Source of the DNA: Tistlia consotensis USBA 355
Lineage (GTDB): Bacteria; Pseudomonadota; Alphaproteobacteria; Kiloniellales; DSM-21159
DNA: 64,000 bases
Assembly (NCBI RefSeq): GCF_900177295.1
Contig: NZ_FWZX01000001.1
Coordinates: 1-64,000 of the forward strand
Direction of reading: 5' to 3'
A program made the translations under genes and the position numbers. The notes under the pieces were generated by a model. That model ran no database searches. It was given only the letters and a program-made list of their open reading frames with translations, and was not told where the DNA came from. Positions 18,895 through 28,851 of this stretch are shown piece by piece. Each line of letters begins with the position of its first letter. Positions within the stretch are counted from its first letter, which is position 1.

Positions 18895-18970
18895 CCTCGG
18901 CGGGTCGCCGATGCCGCGGCCGGCGCCGCTTTCCGGCTTTGCGCGACCCGCCCGAAAAGGCTAGCGTATC
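18895..18970. other. Gap before the cobalamin riboswitch
   Basis: The gene-free stretch between the cyclase stop and cbtB is 326 bp. Its first 76 bp carry nothing I recognise and must hold the cbtBA promoter; the remainder is the riboswitch. Confidence 0.4.
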
Positions 18971-19176
18971 GTCAGCGACGGTGTCGGGAACGCGGTGAGA
19001 CGCGCGGGCGGGCCTCGATGAGAGGGCTCCCCGGACGTCAAATCCACGGCTGCCCCCGCAACTGTAGGCGGCGAGCGCTCGAGGCCTCGGCGATGCCACT
19101 GGGTCCCCCGCAAGGGGCTCGGGAAGGCTGCCGAAAGCGCAACGACCCGCAAGCCAGGAGACCGGCCGTCGCGATC
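18971..19176 (+). ncRNA. Cobalamin (B12) riboswitch upstream of cbtB
   Basis: The conserved elements appear in the standard order: CGGTG...GGGAA near 18979-18990 and GGTGAGA near 18994, the B12 box GGCTGCCCCCGCAACTGT at 19049-19066, GCCACTGG near 19095, GGGAAGG near 19121, and AGCCAGGAGACC at 19152-19163. The closing helix is visible: GCGACGG at 18975-18981 pairs with CCGTCGC at 19166-19172. It ends about 45 nt before the cbtB start, so adenosylcobalamin binding would likely repress cbtBA by blocking translation or causing termination. Confidence 0.95.
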
Positions 19177-19220
19177 GGTTCGACTCAGCCGTCGGGTGTG
19201 ACGGCGTCAGGAGGGATGAC

Positions 19221-19412
19221 ATGGCTTACCTGAACGACACGACCCAGGAGCAGACGCGGGCGCGCAGCGAGCGCAGCGTCGCGGTCCTCTCGGCGACCCT
19301 GGCGATCCTGTTCGGGCTGTTCCTGGTCTGGGGCGTCGGCTTCGCCAGCCCGATGACGATCCACAACGCGGCCCACGACAGCCGGCACTCCTTCGCCTTT
19401 CCCTGCCACTGA
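19221..19412 (+). CDS. cbtB: Cobalt transporter subunit CbtB
   Basis: A 63-residue protein with one transmembrane helix (about 23-43) and a C-terminal His-rich tail, HNAAHDSRHSFAFPCH, the expected metal-binding end of CbtB. CbtA and CbtB are predicted, on the basis of B12-riboswitch control and co-occurrence, to form a cobalt uptake system. The riboswitch immediately upstream and cbtA 9 nt downstream make the call secure despite the small size. GGAGGG supplies the ribosome-binding site. Confidence 0.95.
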   Translation: MAYLNDTTQEQTRARSERSVAVLSATLAILFGLFLVWGVGFASPMTIHNAAHDSRHSFAFPCH

Positions 19413-19421
19413 GGCAGCGTC

Positions 19422-20183
19422 ATGCTGCGTCGACTTTTCCTGACCGCGCTGGCGGCCGGGGCGATCGCTGGCGTCCTCATCACGGCGGTTCAGAGCGTCA
19501 CGACGGCGCCGATCATCCGTCACGCCGAGCTCTACGAGAGCGGCGAGCTGCCGGCCCATGCCGGGCTCGCCGAGCCGTCGAGCCGGAGCCTGCTCGCCGG
19601 CCTGGCCGAGGTGCTGCTGCCCGAAGCGCTGGCCCACGGCACCGAGGCCCATGACGGCTCGGCAGCCGACGACCACGGCGGCGCCTGGGCGCCCGCGGAC
19701 GGCCTCGAGCGCACCGCCTACAGCCTGCTCGCCAACCTGCTGCTCGGCGTCGGCTTCGCGCTGCTGATCTCCGCCGGCTTCGTGCTGCACGGCCGCGAGG
19801 TGACGCCGCTCGGCGGCGTGCTGTGGGGTGCCGCCGGCTTCGTCGTCGTGACCCTGGCGCCCGGCCTCGGCCTGCCGCCCGAGGTCCCCGGATCCTTCGC
19901 CGCCGACCTGCAGGACCGCCAGCTCTGGTGGGCCGCCGCCGCCCTCTGCGCGGCCGCCGGCCTCGGCCTGCTGGCCTTCGGCCGCGGCTGGCCGGCCAAG
20001 GCGCTGGGCGTCGTCGTCGCGGCCCTGCCGCATGCGGTCGGCGCGCCGCAGCCCGAGACGCTCGGCGGCGCCGTGCCGCCCGAGCTGGCCGGCCATTTCG
20101 CCGCCGCCTCGATCGTGGTCAGCGCGATCTTCTGGTCGCTGCTCGGCTGGCTGTCGTCGGTCTTCTACCGCCGGTTCGACTAG
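19422..20183 (+). CDS. cbtA: Cobalt transporter subunit CbtA
   Basis: A 253-residue inner-membrane protein with about five or six hydrophobic segments (first at about 7-25), matching the CbtA family: MLRRLFLTALAAGAIAG start, a His/Asp-rich extracytoplasmic loop (HGTEAHDGSAADDH, about 67-80), and ETLGGAVPPELAGHFAAAS near the C-terminus. It is presumably the channel/permease partner of CbtB. It is co-transcribed with cbtB under the B12 riboswitch. Confidence 0.95.
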   Translation: MLRRLFLTALAAGAIAGVLITAVQSVTTAPIIRHAELYESGELPAHAGLAEPSSRSLLAGLAEVLLPEALAHGTEAHDGSAADDHGGAWAPADGLERTAYSLLANLLLGVGFALLISAGFVLHGREVTPLGGVLWGAAGFVVVTLAPGLGLPPEVPGSFAADLQDRQLWWAAAALCAAAGLGLLAFGRGWPAKALGVVVAALPHAVGAPQPETLGGAVPPELAGHFAAASIVVSAIFWSLLGWLSSVFYRRFD

Positions 20184-20307
20184 GGCCAGGCTGCGTTCGC
20201 CGCAACGGAGAGGTCAGCCTGCGCGACCTTGCCAGGGGCCGGGGCAGGTTTAGACTTCCTTCCGGAGGCCGGGCCGCTGGCGCCCCGCCGCCTCCAGGGA
20301 GAAGCTC

Positions 20308-21471
20308 TTGCCCGACGGCGCCTCGCCGGTCCTGATCAAGGTCGCGGCCTCGCTGAAGGAGGTCGATCCCGCGCAGTGGGACGCCTGCGCCGGATCCGGC
20401 AACCCCTTCGTCAGCCATGCCTTCCTGAGCGCGCTCGAGGACGGCAAGGCGGCGACCGCCGAGACCGGCTGGCTCGGCCAGCACCTGCTGCTGGAGGGCG
20501 AGAACGGACGGCTGCTCGGCGCCGTGCCGCTCTATCTGAAGAACCACTCCTACGGCGAGTACGTCTTCGACTGGGGCTGGGCCGACGCCTACCAGCGGGC
20601 CGGCGGCCGCTACTATCCGAAGCTGCAGTGCGCCGTGCCCTTCACGCCGGTCACCGGCCCGCGCCTGCTGATCCGCCCGGACGCCGAGCGCGACGCCGTC
20701 GCCGACACCCTGATCGCCGGCCTGACCGAGATCGCACGCCGGCACGAGGTCTCGTCGCTGCACGTGACCTTCCCGACCCGCGACGAGTGGGAGCGCTTCG
20801 GCCGCTTCGGCTTCCTGCAGCGGATCGGCCGCCAGTACCACTGGACCAACGAGGGCTACGCCAGCTTCGACGACTTCCTCGACCGGCTGGTCTCGCGCAA
20901 GCGCAAGGCGATCCGCAAGGAGCGGCGGGCGGTCGTCGAGGCTGGCGTCGAGCTCAAGGCGCTGACCGGCAGTGAGATCGAGGAGCGCCACTGGGAGGCC
21001 TTCTATCGCTTCTACCTGAACACCGTCGACAAGAAGTGGGGCAGCGCCTACCTGACCCGCGAGTTCTTCCACCTGCTCGGCGAGCGGCTCGGCGACAAGG
21101 TCGTGCTGATCATCGCCGAGTCCGACGGCCGGCCGGTCGCCGGCGCGCTCAACCTGGTCGGCGGCGACGCGCTCTACGGCCGCAACTGGGGCTGCGTGCT
21201 GGACTACAAGTTCCTGCACTTCGAGGCCTGCTACTACCAGGCGATCGACTACGCCATCGCCCACGGCCTGCAGCGCGTCGAGGCTGGCGCACAGGGCGAG
21301 CACAAGGTCCAGCGCGGCTACCTGCCGGTCGAGACCTACAGCGCCCACCTGATCCAGGACCCGCGCCTGGAGAGCGCGGTCGAGGACTTCCTGGAGCGCG
21401 AGCGCCGCTCGGTGCGCCACGAGATCGAGGGGATGCGCGAGGAATGGACCCCGTTCCGCGGCGAGTCCTGA
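20308..21471 (+). CDS. Predicted N-acyltransferase (DUF482/GNAT superfamily)
   Basis: A 387-residue protein matching the COG3146/DUF482 family of predicted N-acyltransferases related to FemAB/GNAT folds. Landmarks are NPFVSHAFLSALE, PLYLKNHSYGEYVFDWGWADAYQRAG, SSLHVTFPT, SRKRKAIRKERR and GAQGEHKVQRGY. The start is a TTG at 20308 with AGGGAGA upstream; no ATG is compatible with the family's N-terminus. Substrate is unknown, though members are often suspected of modifying peptidoglycan or lipids. The downstream gene overlaps its 3' end by 28 nt. Confidence 0.85.
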   Translation: MPDGASPVLIKVAASLKEVDPAQWDACAGSGNPFVSHAFLSALEDGKAATAETGWLGQHLLLEGENGRLLGAVPLYLKNHSYGEYVFDWGWADAYQRAGGRYYPKLQCAVPFTPVTGPRLLIRPDAERDAVADTLIAGLTEIARRHEVSSLHVTFPTRDEWERFGRFGFLQRIGRQYHWTNEGYASFDDFLDRLVSRKRKAIRKERRAVVEAGVELKALTGSEIEERHWEAFYRFYLNTVDKKWGSAYLTREFFHLLGERLGDKVVLIIAESDGRPVAGALNLVGGDALYGRNWGCVLDYKFLHFEACYYQAIDYAIAHGLQRVEAGAQGEHKVQRGYLPVETYSAHLIQDPRLESAVEDFLERERRSVRHEIEGMREEWTPFRGES

Positions 21472-22139
21472 GCGCCGCCGTCCTGCTGGCGGCCGCGGCC
21501 GGCCCCGCCGCCGCCGCTCCCGGGCCGGGCGGCCTCGTCGCCCTCTGCCTCGAGGCGCCGCGCCTGCAGGCCGTCGAGCCCTGCAGCCGGGCGCTGGCAG
21601 CCGAGCCCGGCAACCTGGCGGTCGAGCGGCGGCTCGCCTGGGGCCTGCTCGCGACCTACCGCGAGACCGACGCCATCGAGCACTTCGCCGCGATCGCCGA
21701 GCGGCGGCCCGACGATCTCGGCGCCCAGGTCGACCTGGCCGCCGTGCTGGTCGGGCTGCGCGCCTACGATGCCGCCGAGGCGCCGCTGCGCCGCGCCCTG
21801 GCGCTCGCGCCCGAGAACCTGGAGACCAACCGCCTGGCGTCGATCTACTTCGCGATCCGCGAGGACTACGGCGCGGAGCACGAGGCGCACCGGCGCCTCG
21901 CCGCCCAGGGCGACCTGACCGCGATGTTCGACCTTTCCGAGGACTTCGCCCAGGGTCGGGGCGTCGAGCCCGACCAGCCGCGGGCGCGGCGCTGGCTGGA
22001 GGCCGCGGCGGCCGGCGGCCACGTCCTGGCGATGCGCACCCTGTCGGAGAAGCTGCGCCACGGCGCCTTCGGCATGCCGCCAGATCCGGCCGGGGCCGAC
22101 TACTGGCTGCAGCAGGCCGAGGCGCTCTCGGCCCGGTAG
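21444..22139 (+). CDS. Exported TPR/Sel1-repeat protein
   Basis: A 231-residue protein with a signal peptide (about 1-25, ending AAAA), a TPR-like helical region (about 55-150: AVERRLAWGLLATYRETDAIEHF and LRRALALAPENLETN are typical helix pairs) and a C-terminal Sel1-type repeat (DLSEDFAQGRGVEPDQPRARRWLEAAA, then MRTLSEKLRHG). Such proteins act as protein-interaction scaffolds in the periplasm. The ATG at 21444 lies inside the upstream acyltransferase gene in another frame, suggesting coupling. No specific partner can be named. Confidence 0.75.
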   Translation: MDPVPRRVLSAAVLLAAAAGPAAAAPGPGGLVALCLEAPRLQAVEPCSRALAAEPGNLAVERRLAWGLLATYRETDAIEHFAAIAERRPDDLGAQVDLAAVLVGLRAYDAAEAPLRRALALAPENLETNRLASIYFAIREDYGAEHEAHRRLAAQGDLTAMFDLSEDFAQGRGVEPDQPRARRWLEAAAAGGHVLAMRTLSEKLRHGAFGMPPDPAGADYWLQQAEALSAR

Positions 22140-22150
22140 GCGGGGTCCGC

Positions 22151-23293
22151 TCAGACCGCGGCGGAACGGCGCCAGGCGGCCAGCGCGGCGGCCGGCTCCA
22201 GCTCCCGGAGCGGCGCGCGATCCGGTGGCGGCGAGCCGTCGATCCAGGCACCGAGCAGGCTCTCGACGCGCGGCCCCTCGCCCGGCTCCTGGCCGCGCCG
22301 GCGGATTTGGCCGCGGGCGGCGACCTGCGGGTGGTCCGGGACCTCGGCGAGCTCCGGCACCGGCTCGAAGCAGCAGTCGAGCGGGCCGAGCAGCGCGGTC
22401 CAGTGGGCCAGCGGCTGCCCGGCGAAGATCGCCTCGACCTCGGCGATCAGCGCCTTCTGCGGGAAGGGCTCCCACTGGCGCGCGACCAGCCCGGGCCGGC
22501 CGACCGCCTCGCAGAAGCACCGCCAGAACTTGGCCTCGATGGCGCCCAGGGTGACGAAACGGCCGTCGGCGGTGCCGTAGACCCGGTAGCAGGCGGCACC
22601 GCCGTTGAGCAGGGCGCGGCCGCGCGTCGGCTGCCAGCCGGGGCGCAGCGCCCCGGTCATCGGCAGCGCCTGCCAGGCCAGCACGGTCTCGGTCAGGCTG
22701 ACGTCGAGGTAGGCGCCGCGCCCGGCCTCGGGACCGCCGCCGCGGCGCAGCAGGGCGGCCAGGATCACCACCACGGCCTGCAGCGCCGAGGCGTGGTCGG
22801 CGACCGGCGGATAGGTCATGACCGGCGCGGCCTCGGGGCCCGAGGCCGCGAGGCCGCCGCCGACCGCCATGTAGTTGATGTCGTGCCCGCCCTTGAGGGC
22901 GTAGGGGCCGGTCTGGCCATAGCCGGAGAGCGCGCAGTGCACGAGCCGCGGGTTCAGGGCGGCGAGGCTGTCGCGGCCGAGGCCGAGCTTGTCGAGGGTG
23001 CCGGGCCGGTAGCTCTCCAGCAGGATGTCGGCCTCGGCGACGAGGCGGCGGAAGGCGTCCCGGCCCTCGCCGCTCTTGAGGTCGAGGCGGACCACGGTCT
23101 TGCCGGCGTTGATCGCCTTGTACCAGGCCGAGACGCCATCGTCGTCGACCGGCCCCAGCGCGCGCATGGGATCGCCGCCCGGCGGCTCGACCTTGCAGAC
23201 CGCGGCGCCGAGATCGGCGAGCAGCTGCCCGGCCATCGGGCCGGGCAGCCATTGCGAGAGGTCGAGGACCCGGGTCCCCGGCAGCAGGGTCAT
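22151..23293 (-). CDS. CaiB/BaiF-type CoA transferase (alpha-methylacyl-CoA racemase-like)
   Basis: A 380-residue family III CoA-transferase fold enzyme: VLDLSQWLPGPMAGQLLADLGA and VCKVEPPGGDPMR at the N-terminus (CoA binding), DLKSGEGRDAFRRLVAEADILLESYRPG, and SGYGQTGPYALKGGHDINYMA, where the His-Asp pair is typical of the alpha-methylacyl-CoA racemase branch. This suggests racemisation of 2-methylacyl-CoA or transfer of CoA between carboxylates; I favour the racemase branch. It lies 50 nt downstream of clpA but is unlikely to be functionally linked. Confidence 0.88.
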   Translation of the reverse strand: MTLLPGTRVLDLSQWLPGPMAGQLLADLGAAVCKVEPPGGDPMRALGPVDDDGVSAWYKAINAGKTVVRLDLKSGEGRDAFRRLVAEADILLESYRPGTLDKLGLGRDSLAALNPRLVHCALSGYGQTGPYALKGGHDINYMAVGGGLAASGPEAAPVMTYPPVADHASALQAVVVILAALLRRGGGPEAGRGAYLDVSLTETVLAWQALPMTGALRPGWQPTRGRALLNGGAACYRVYGTADGRFVTLGAIEAKFWRCFCEAVGRPGLVARQWEPFPQKALIAEVEAIFAGQPLAHWTALLGPLDCCFEPVPELAEVPDHPQVAARGQIRRRGQEPGEGPRVESLLGAWIDGSPPPDRAPLRELEPAAALAAWRRSAAV

Positions 23294-23343
23294 GGCGAGG
23301 GCGCCCCCCGTCTCCCCCGGTGCCCCGGGGCCGCCGCGGGCCG

Positions 23344-25695
<2,352 letters not shown>

Positions 25696-25703
25696 CTAGC
25701 GCA

Positions 25704-26033
25704 TCATTCCTTTTCCAAAGTGCACTGCAGAGGGTGCTGGTGCTTGCGGGCGTACTCCACGACCTGGGTCACCTTGGTTTCGGCGATCTCGTAGGTGTAG
25801 ACGCCGCAGACTCCGACACCCCGCCGGTGCACGTGCAGCATGATCGCCGTGGCCTCCTCGCGGTTCTTGGCGAAGAAGCGCTCCAGAACGTGAACGACGA
25901 ACTCCATGGGCGTGTAGTCGTCGTTCAGCATCAGGACCTTGTACATCGACGGCTTCTTCGTCTTGGTCCGGGTGCGCACGATCACGCCGGTCGAGTTGCC
26001 GCCGTCCCTCCGCTTGTTGTCGTCGTCGCTCAT
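25704..26033 (-). CDS. clpS: ClpAP adaptor ClpS
   Basis: A 109-residue adaptor that delivers N-end-rule substrates to ClpA. After a disordered, charged N-terminal 30 residues comes the ClpS core with [24 protein letters not shown], the N-degron pocket region, and [22 protein letters not shown]. It begins the clpS-clpA operon, with an 8-nt gap to clpA. Some alphaproteobacteria carry two ClpS paralogues; this is the canonical clpA-linked one. Confidence 0.97.
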   Translation of the reverse strand: MSDDDNKRRDGGNSTGVIVRTRTKTKKPSMYKVLMLNDDYTPMEFVVHVLERFFAKNREEATAIMLHVHRRGVGVCGVYTYEIAETKVTQVVEYARKHQHPLQCTLEKE

Positions 26034-26104
26034 CGTCCTCTTTGTCCCGGCGGATCTCCGGGCGCCCCGCGCAACCTCCGGCGCTTCGGCTCCGCCCTGA
26101 TGAA

Positions 26105-26133
26105 TTAGGTTGCGGCGCGGAGCCGTCAGTCAA
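26105..26133 (-). promoter_or_regulatory. Candidate sigma-70 promoter for clpS-clpA
   Basis: Reading the minus strand, TTGACT (26133-26128) is followed after 17 nt by CCTAAT (26110-26105), matching a -35 and a degenerate -10. It lies about 70 nt upstream of the clpS ATG in an unusually AT-rich patch of the intergenic region. Confidence 0.45.
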
Positions 26134-26169
26134 GGGGGCGCCCGGCCGCAAGGGCTGCGCCGCCATCGT

Positions 26170-27099
26170 TCAGGCCGCCAAATGCGAGAGATACTGTCCG
26201 ACGAAGTCGAACTGCACGCTCTCCGAAAAAGCCCGTGTCAGCCGCTCGGTGACGGTCCCGGGCAGCTTGCCGCCGCCGAGCGGCCGGCCGTCGATCGAGC
26301 GGATCGGGCAGAGGCAGAGGCTGGTCGAGGTCAGGAAGCCTTCCTCCGCCGTCAGCGCATCGTAGGGGTCGAGGTCGGTCTCCTCGACGGCAATTCCCAG
26401 CTCGGCCGCCAGTTCCATCACCGTCTCGCGGGTGATGCCGGGCAGCACCTTCTGCGCCCGCGGCGTCTTCAGCCGGCCGTCGATCACCAGGAAGACGTTG
26501 CAGCCGATGCCCTCCGTGAGGTTGCCCTCGAGGTCGAGCAGCACCGCCCAGGCCTCGGGCGCCTGGGCGCTGGCCTCCAGCTGGCCCAGGGCCAGGTTGA
26601 GATAGTTCTGGGTCTTGGCGCGCGGCGACAGGCTCTCGGGCGGCGTGCGGCGCACCCAGGGGATCACGACGTCGATGCCGTCGCGGAACAGCGGCGCGCG
26701 CCTGGCCAGCGGCAGCGGCGTGCACTCGACGATGATCGTCGGCCGGTCGCTGCCCGCACGGTCGTCGGCGCCCTCGGCCGGCACGCCGCGGGTCACCCGC
26801 TGGGTCACCCACCAGTCGCCCTCGGCGCCGCGCAGCGGCTCGTTGCGGGCGACCAGCTCCCGGCTGATCGAGATCAGCTGCTCGGGGGCGAGGCCGCAGT
26901 CGAGCTTCAGGTAGGCCATCGAGCGGTAGAGCCGCGCGACGTGCTCCTCGAGCTTGTGGATCCGGCCCCGGAAGGTGCGCGCCGTATCGAAGACGCCGTC
27001 GCCGTGGATGAAGCCGCGGTCGCGGAACGGGATCCGCACCGCGCTTTCCGGCAGGAAGTCGCCGTTGAACCAGGCAGTGCGTTCCGGCGAACCAGACAT
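26170..27099 (-). CDS. Class IV PLP-dependent aminotransferase (branched-chain or D-amino-acid type)
   Basis: A 309-residue fold-type IV enzyme. Landmarks are FRDRGFIHGDGVFDTARTF (about 25-43), the PLP-lysine Lys162 in SPRAKTQNYLN, LLDLEGNLTEGIGCNVF (phosphate-binding and substrate region) and PGITRETVMELA. The family includes IlvE, D-amino-acid transaminase and 4-amino-4-deoxychorismate lyase; the sequence around the substrate loops does not let me choose among them. The ATG at 27099 is preferred, as the longer open frame upstream has no conserved character. Confidence 0.88.
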   Translation of the reverse strand: MSGSPERTAWFNGDFLPESAVRIPFRDRGFIHGDGVFDTARTFRGRIHKLEEHVARLYRSMAYLKLDCGLAPEQLISISRELVARNEPLRGAEGDWWVTQRVTRGVPAEGADDRAGSDRPTIIVECTPLPLARRAPLFRDGIDVVIPWVRRTPPESLSPRAKTQNYLNLALGQLEASAQAPEAWAVLLDLEGNLTEGIGCNVFLVIDGRLKTPRAQKVLPGITRETVMELAAELGIAVEETDLDPYDALTAEEGFLTSTSLCLCPIRSIDGRPLGGGKLPGTVTERLTRAFSESVQFDFVGQYLSHLAA

Positions 27100-27186
27100 C
27101 GACCAGGGGCTCCCTCTCGATGACAGCGTGGACGGCAGCTCCGCAAAGGTTAACACGGGAAAGGCGTCGCCGCAGCGGCGAACACG

Positions 27187-27216
27187 AAAAGGGCCCGGCA
27201 ATCGCTCGCCGGGCCC
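27187..27216 (-). terminator. Rho-independent terminator of the phasin gene
   Basis: On the minus strand a perfect 9-bp stem GGGCCCGGC / GCCGGGCCC (27208-27216 with 27191-27199, loop of 8) is followed directly by TTTT. It lies 32 nt after the phasin stop and isolates phasin from the aminotransferase gene. Confidence 0.85.
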
Positions 27217-27247
27217 AAAGCGTAGTCGGGAAGTGGTGAAGAGGGGC

Positions 27248-27787
27248 TTAAGCCGCCGGCTTCGTGATCTTCTCGACCGTGACCTGGACCCGCTCCTGGA
27301 TCGGCGCGAAGGCCTCGTTCGCGGTCTTCATAGACATCTCGGCGACCTTGGCGCTCTCGGCGACGCAGCCGTCGAACAGCGAGCGGCTGTACTCGCTCTG
27401 CAGGTCCATCATCTCCTGCAGGTTCTTCGCGCCGAGCAGCTTCTTGGTCGTGGTCATGCCGGTCTCGACGTTGCCCTGGGCGAAGCCCATCAGCTCCTTG
27501 GCCAGGACCTCGAAGGCCTTGGCGAAGGTCGTCGTGGTGGCGACGACGGCATCGAGGTTCGCCTTGTTGAGCGAAACCATCTCGTCGTAGTTCTGGAACA
27601 GCATGGTCGAGGTCTTCTCGACATGGTCCTTGGTCAGGGAGACGGTCTGCTCGTAGTGCTTGGCATAGGCGTCGGTGCCGGCCTTCATGACGGCCTCGAC
27701 GGTCTCCTTGCCGGCGTTGACGGCGGCTTCGACGGGCGCCAGCACGTCCTGCTGGACGGTGGCGGCGGACTTCTTGGCGGTGGACAT
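27248..27787 (-). CDS. Phasin family protein (polyhydroxyalkanoate granule-associated)
   Basis: A 179-residue, almost wholly helical protein of the phasin family: KAGTDAYAKHYEQTVSLTKDHVEKTS and AKAFEVLAKELMGFAQGNVET, followed by LLGAKNLQEMMDLQSEYSR. Phasins coat polyhydroxybutyrate granules and control their number and size. No other PHA gene is in the window. The ATG at 27787 has a GAGGAG Shine-Dalgarno; a longer open frame upstream is not favoured. The promoter is flanked by two repeated TGCACYGCAACATG motifs that could be PhaR sites, and the gene has its own terminator. Confidence 0.92.
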   Translation of the reverse strand: MSTAKKSAATVQQDVLAPVEAAVNAGKETVEAVMKAGTDAYAKHYEQTVSLTKDHVEKTSTMLFQNYDEMVSLNKANLDAVVATTTTFAKAFEVLAKELMGFAQGNVETGMTTTKKLLGAKNLQEMMDLQSEYSRSLFDGCVAESAKVAEMSMKTANEAFAPIQERVQVTVEKITKPAA

Positions 27788-27856
27788 GGGGGATCTCCTC
27801 GCTGGGGGCACTCGGGGGGAGCTGAGTGATTCTGGCTTTTACTGCCGGTGCGGGTT

Positions 27857-27930
27857 TGTGCACCGCAACATGCCCAGAAGATAGGCACCCGTGGTTGTAA
27901 GTCAAGCACTTTTTGCTGCACTGCAACATG
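27857..27930 (-). promoter_or_regulatory. Phasin promoter bracketed by two TGCACYGCAACATG repeats (candidate PhaR operators)
   Basis: On the minus strand, TTGACT (27905-27900), a 16-nt spacer and TATCTT (27883-27878) form a good sigma-70 promoter. A 14-bp motif, TGCACCGCAACATG at 27859-27872 and TGCACTGCAACATG at 27917-27930 on the plus strand, occurs once just downstream of the -10 and once just upstream of the -35, 58 bp apart. Known PhaR sites are TGC/GCA-rich, so repression in the absence of PHA is a reasonable model. Confidence 0.6.
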
Positions 27931-28071
27931 GGGCAAACCGCCGCCCCGCACCGCCCGTCCCCGGCCCCTTTGGGAAGCGCCGCTGCGTTGCCTTGTCGCG
28001 GCGCGGCGAACCTGTCACGCTTGCCGATCGAGATGCCGCCGGCCGGCGGGGACGCTGCGGGTGACCTGCCG

Positions 28072-28833
28072 ATGACCTACTGCCTGGGACTGCTGGTGAA
28101 CGACGGGCTGGTGCTGCTGGCCGACGGCCGGATCACCTCCGGCAGCCAGGTCAGCAACGCCCGCAAGGCGACCCGCCACGGTCCCGAGGGCGCCCAGGTC
28201 GCGGTCATGACCTCGGGCCTGCGCTCGCTGCGCGACAAGACCCTGGCCTTCTTCGACCGCGCCCAGCGCAAGCGCTTCCCGCACGGCCACAGCTCGATGC
28301 TCGAGGCGGTCGACAGCTACTGCCAGTGCATCCGCGAGGTCGAGGAGCAGGACCGCGAGGCCCTGGAGAAGTCGGACCTGAAGTTCAACCTCCACGCCAT
28401 CATCGCCGGCCAGCTGGAGGACGATCCCGAACCGACGCTGTTCCTGGTCTATCCGGAAGGCAACTGGATCGCCGTCGACCGGCGCACGCCCTACCTCTCG
28501 ATCGGCGCGGTGGCCTACGGCAAGCCGATCCTGGACCGGGCCCTGCGCTTCGAGACGCCGATGGAGACGGCGCTGAAGCTCGCCTACCTGTCGTTCGATT
28601 CGACCCGCTTCTCCTCGGCCGACGTCGGCTATCCGATCGACCTGATGACCTTCGCCAGCCTCGACCGGCAATGGCGCGAGGTGCAGTACGACTACGAGGA
28701 CCTGGTCGCCCAGCGCACCTGGTGGAACGAGCACATCACCAAGCTGGCCGCCGAGATGCCGGCCGGCCCCTGGATCGACAGCCTGCTGCCGGCCGCCGAC
28801 GCCCGCCGGCTCTCGCTGGTCCGCGACGACTAG
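28072..28833 (+). CDS. Anbu proteasome-type peptidase
   Basis: A 253-residue Ntn-hydrolase of the bacterial proteasome-like Anbu group (COG3484). The start MTYCLGLLVNDGLVLLADGR fixes the ATG at 28072, because Thr2 becomes the catalytic N-terminal nucleophile after Met removal and Asp18 and the following segment complete the active-site frame. Other family traits are YLSIGAVAYGKPILDRA and the helical hairpin in the middle. Anbu genes usually sit beside a transglutaminase, an alpha-E protein and an ATP-grasp ligase. None of these adjoins this copy, which stands alone. The open frame upstream of 28072 is not part of the protein. Confidence 0.92.
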   Translation: MTYCLGLLVNDGLVLLADGRITSGSQVSNARKATRHGPEGAQVAVMTSGLRSLRDKTLAFFDRAQRKRFPHGHSSMLEAVDSYCQCIREVEEQDREALEKSDLKFNLHAIIAGQLEDDPEPTLFLVYPEGNWIAVDRRTPYLSIGAVAYGKPILDRALRFETPMETALKLAYLSFDSTRFSSADVGYPIDLMTFASLDRQWREVQYDYEDLVAQRTWWNEHITKLAAEMPAGPWIDSLLPAADARRLSLVRDD

Positions 28834-28851
28834 CCGGCGGCACCGGCTTCC

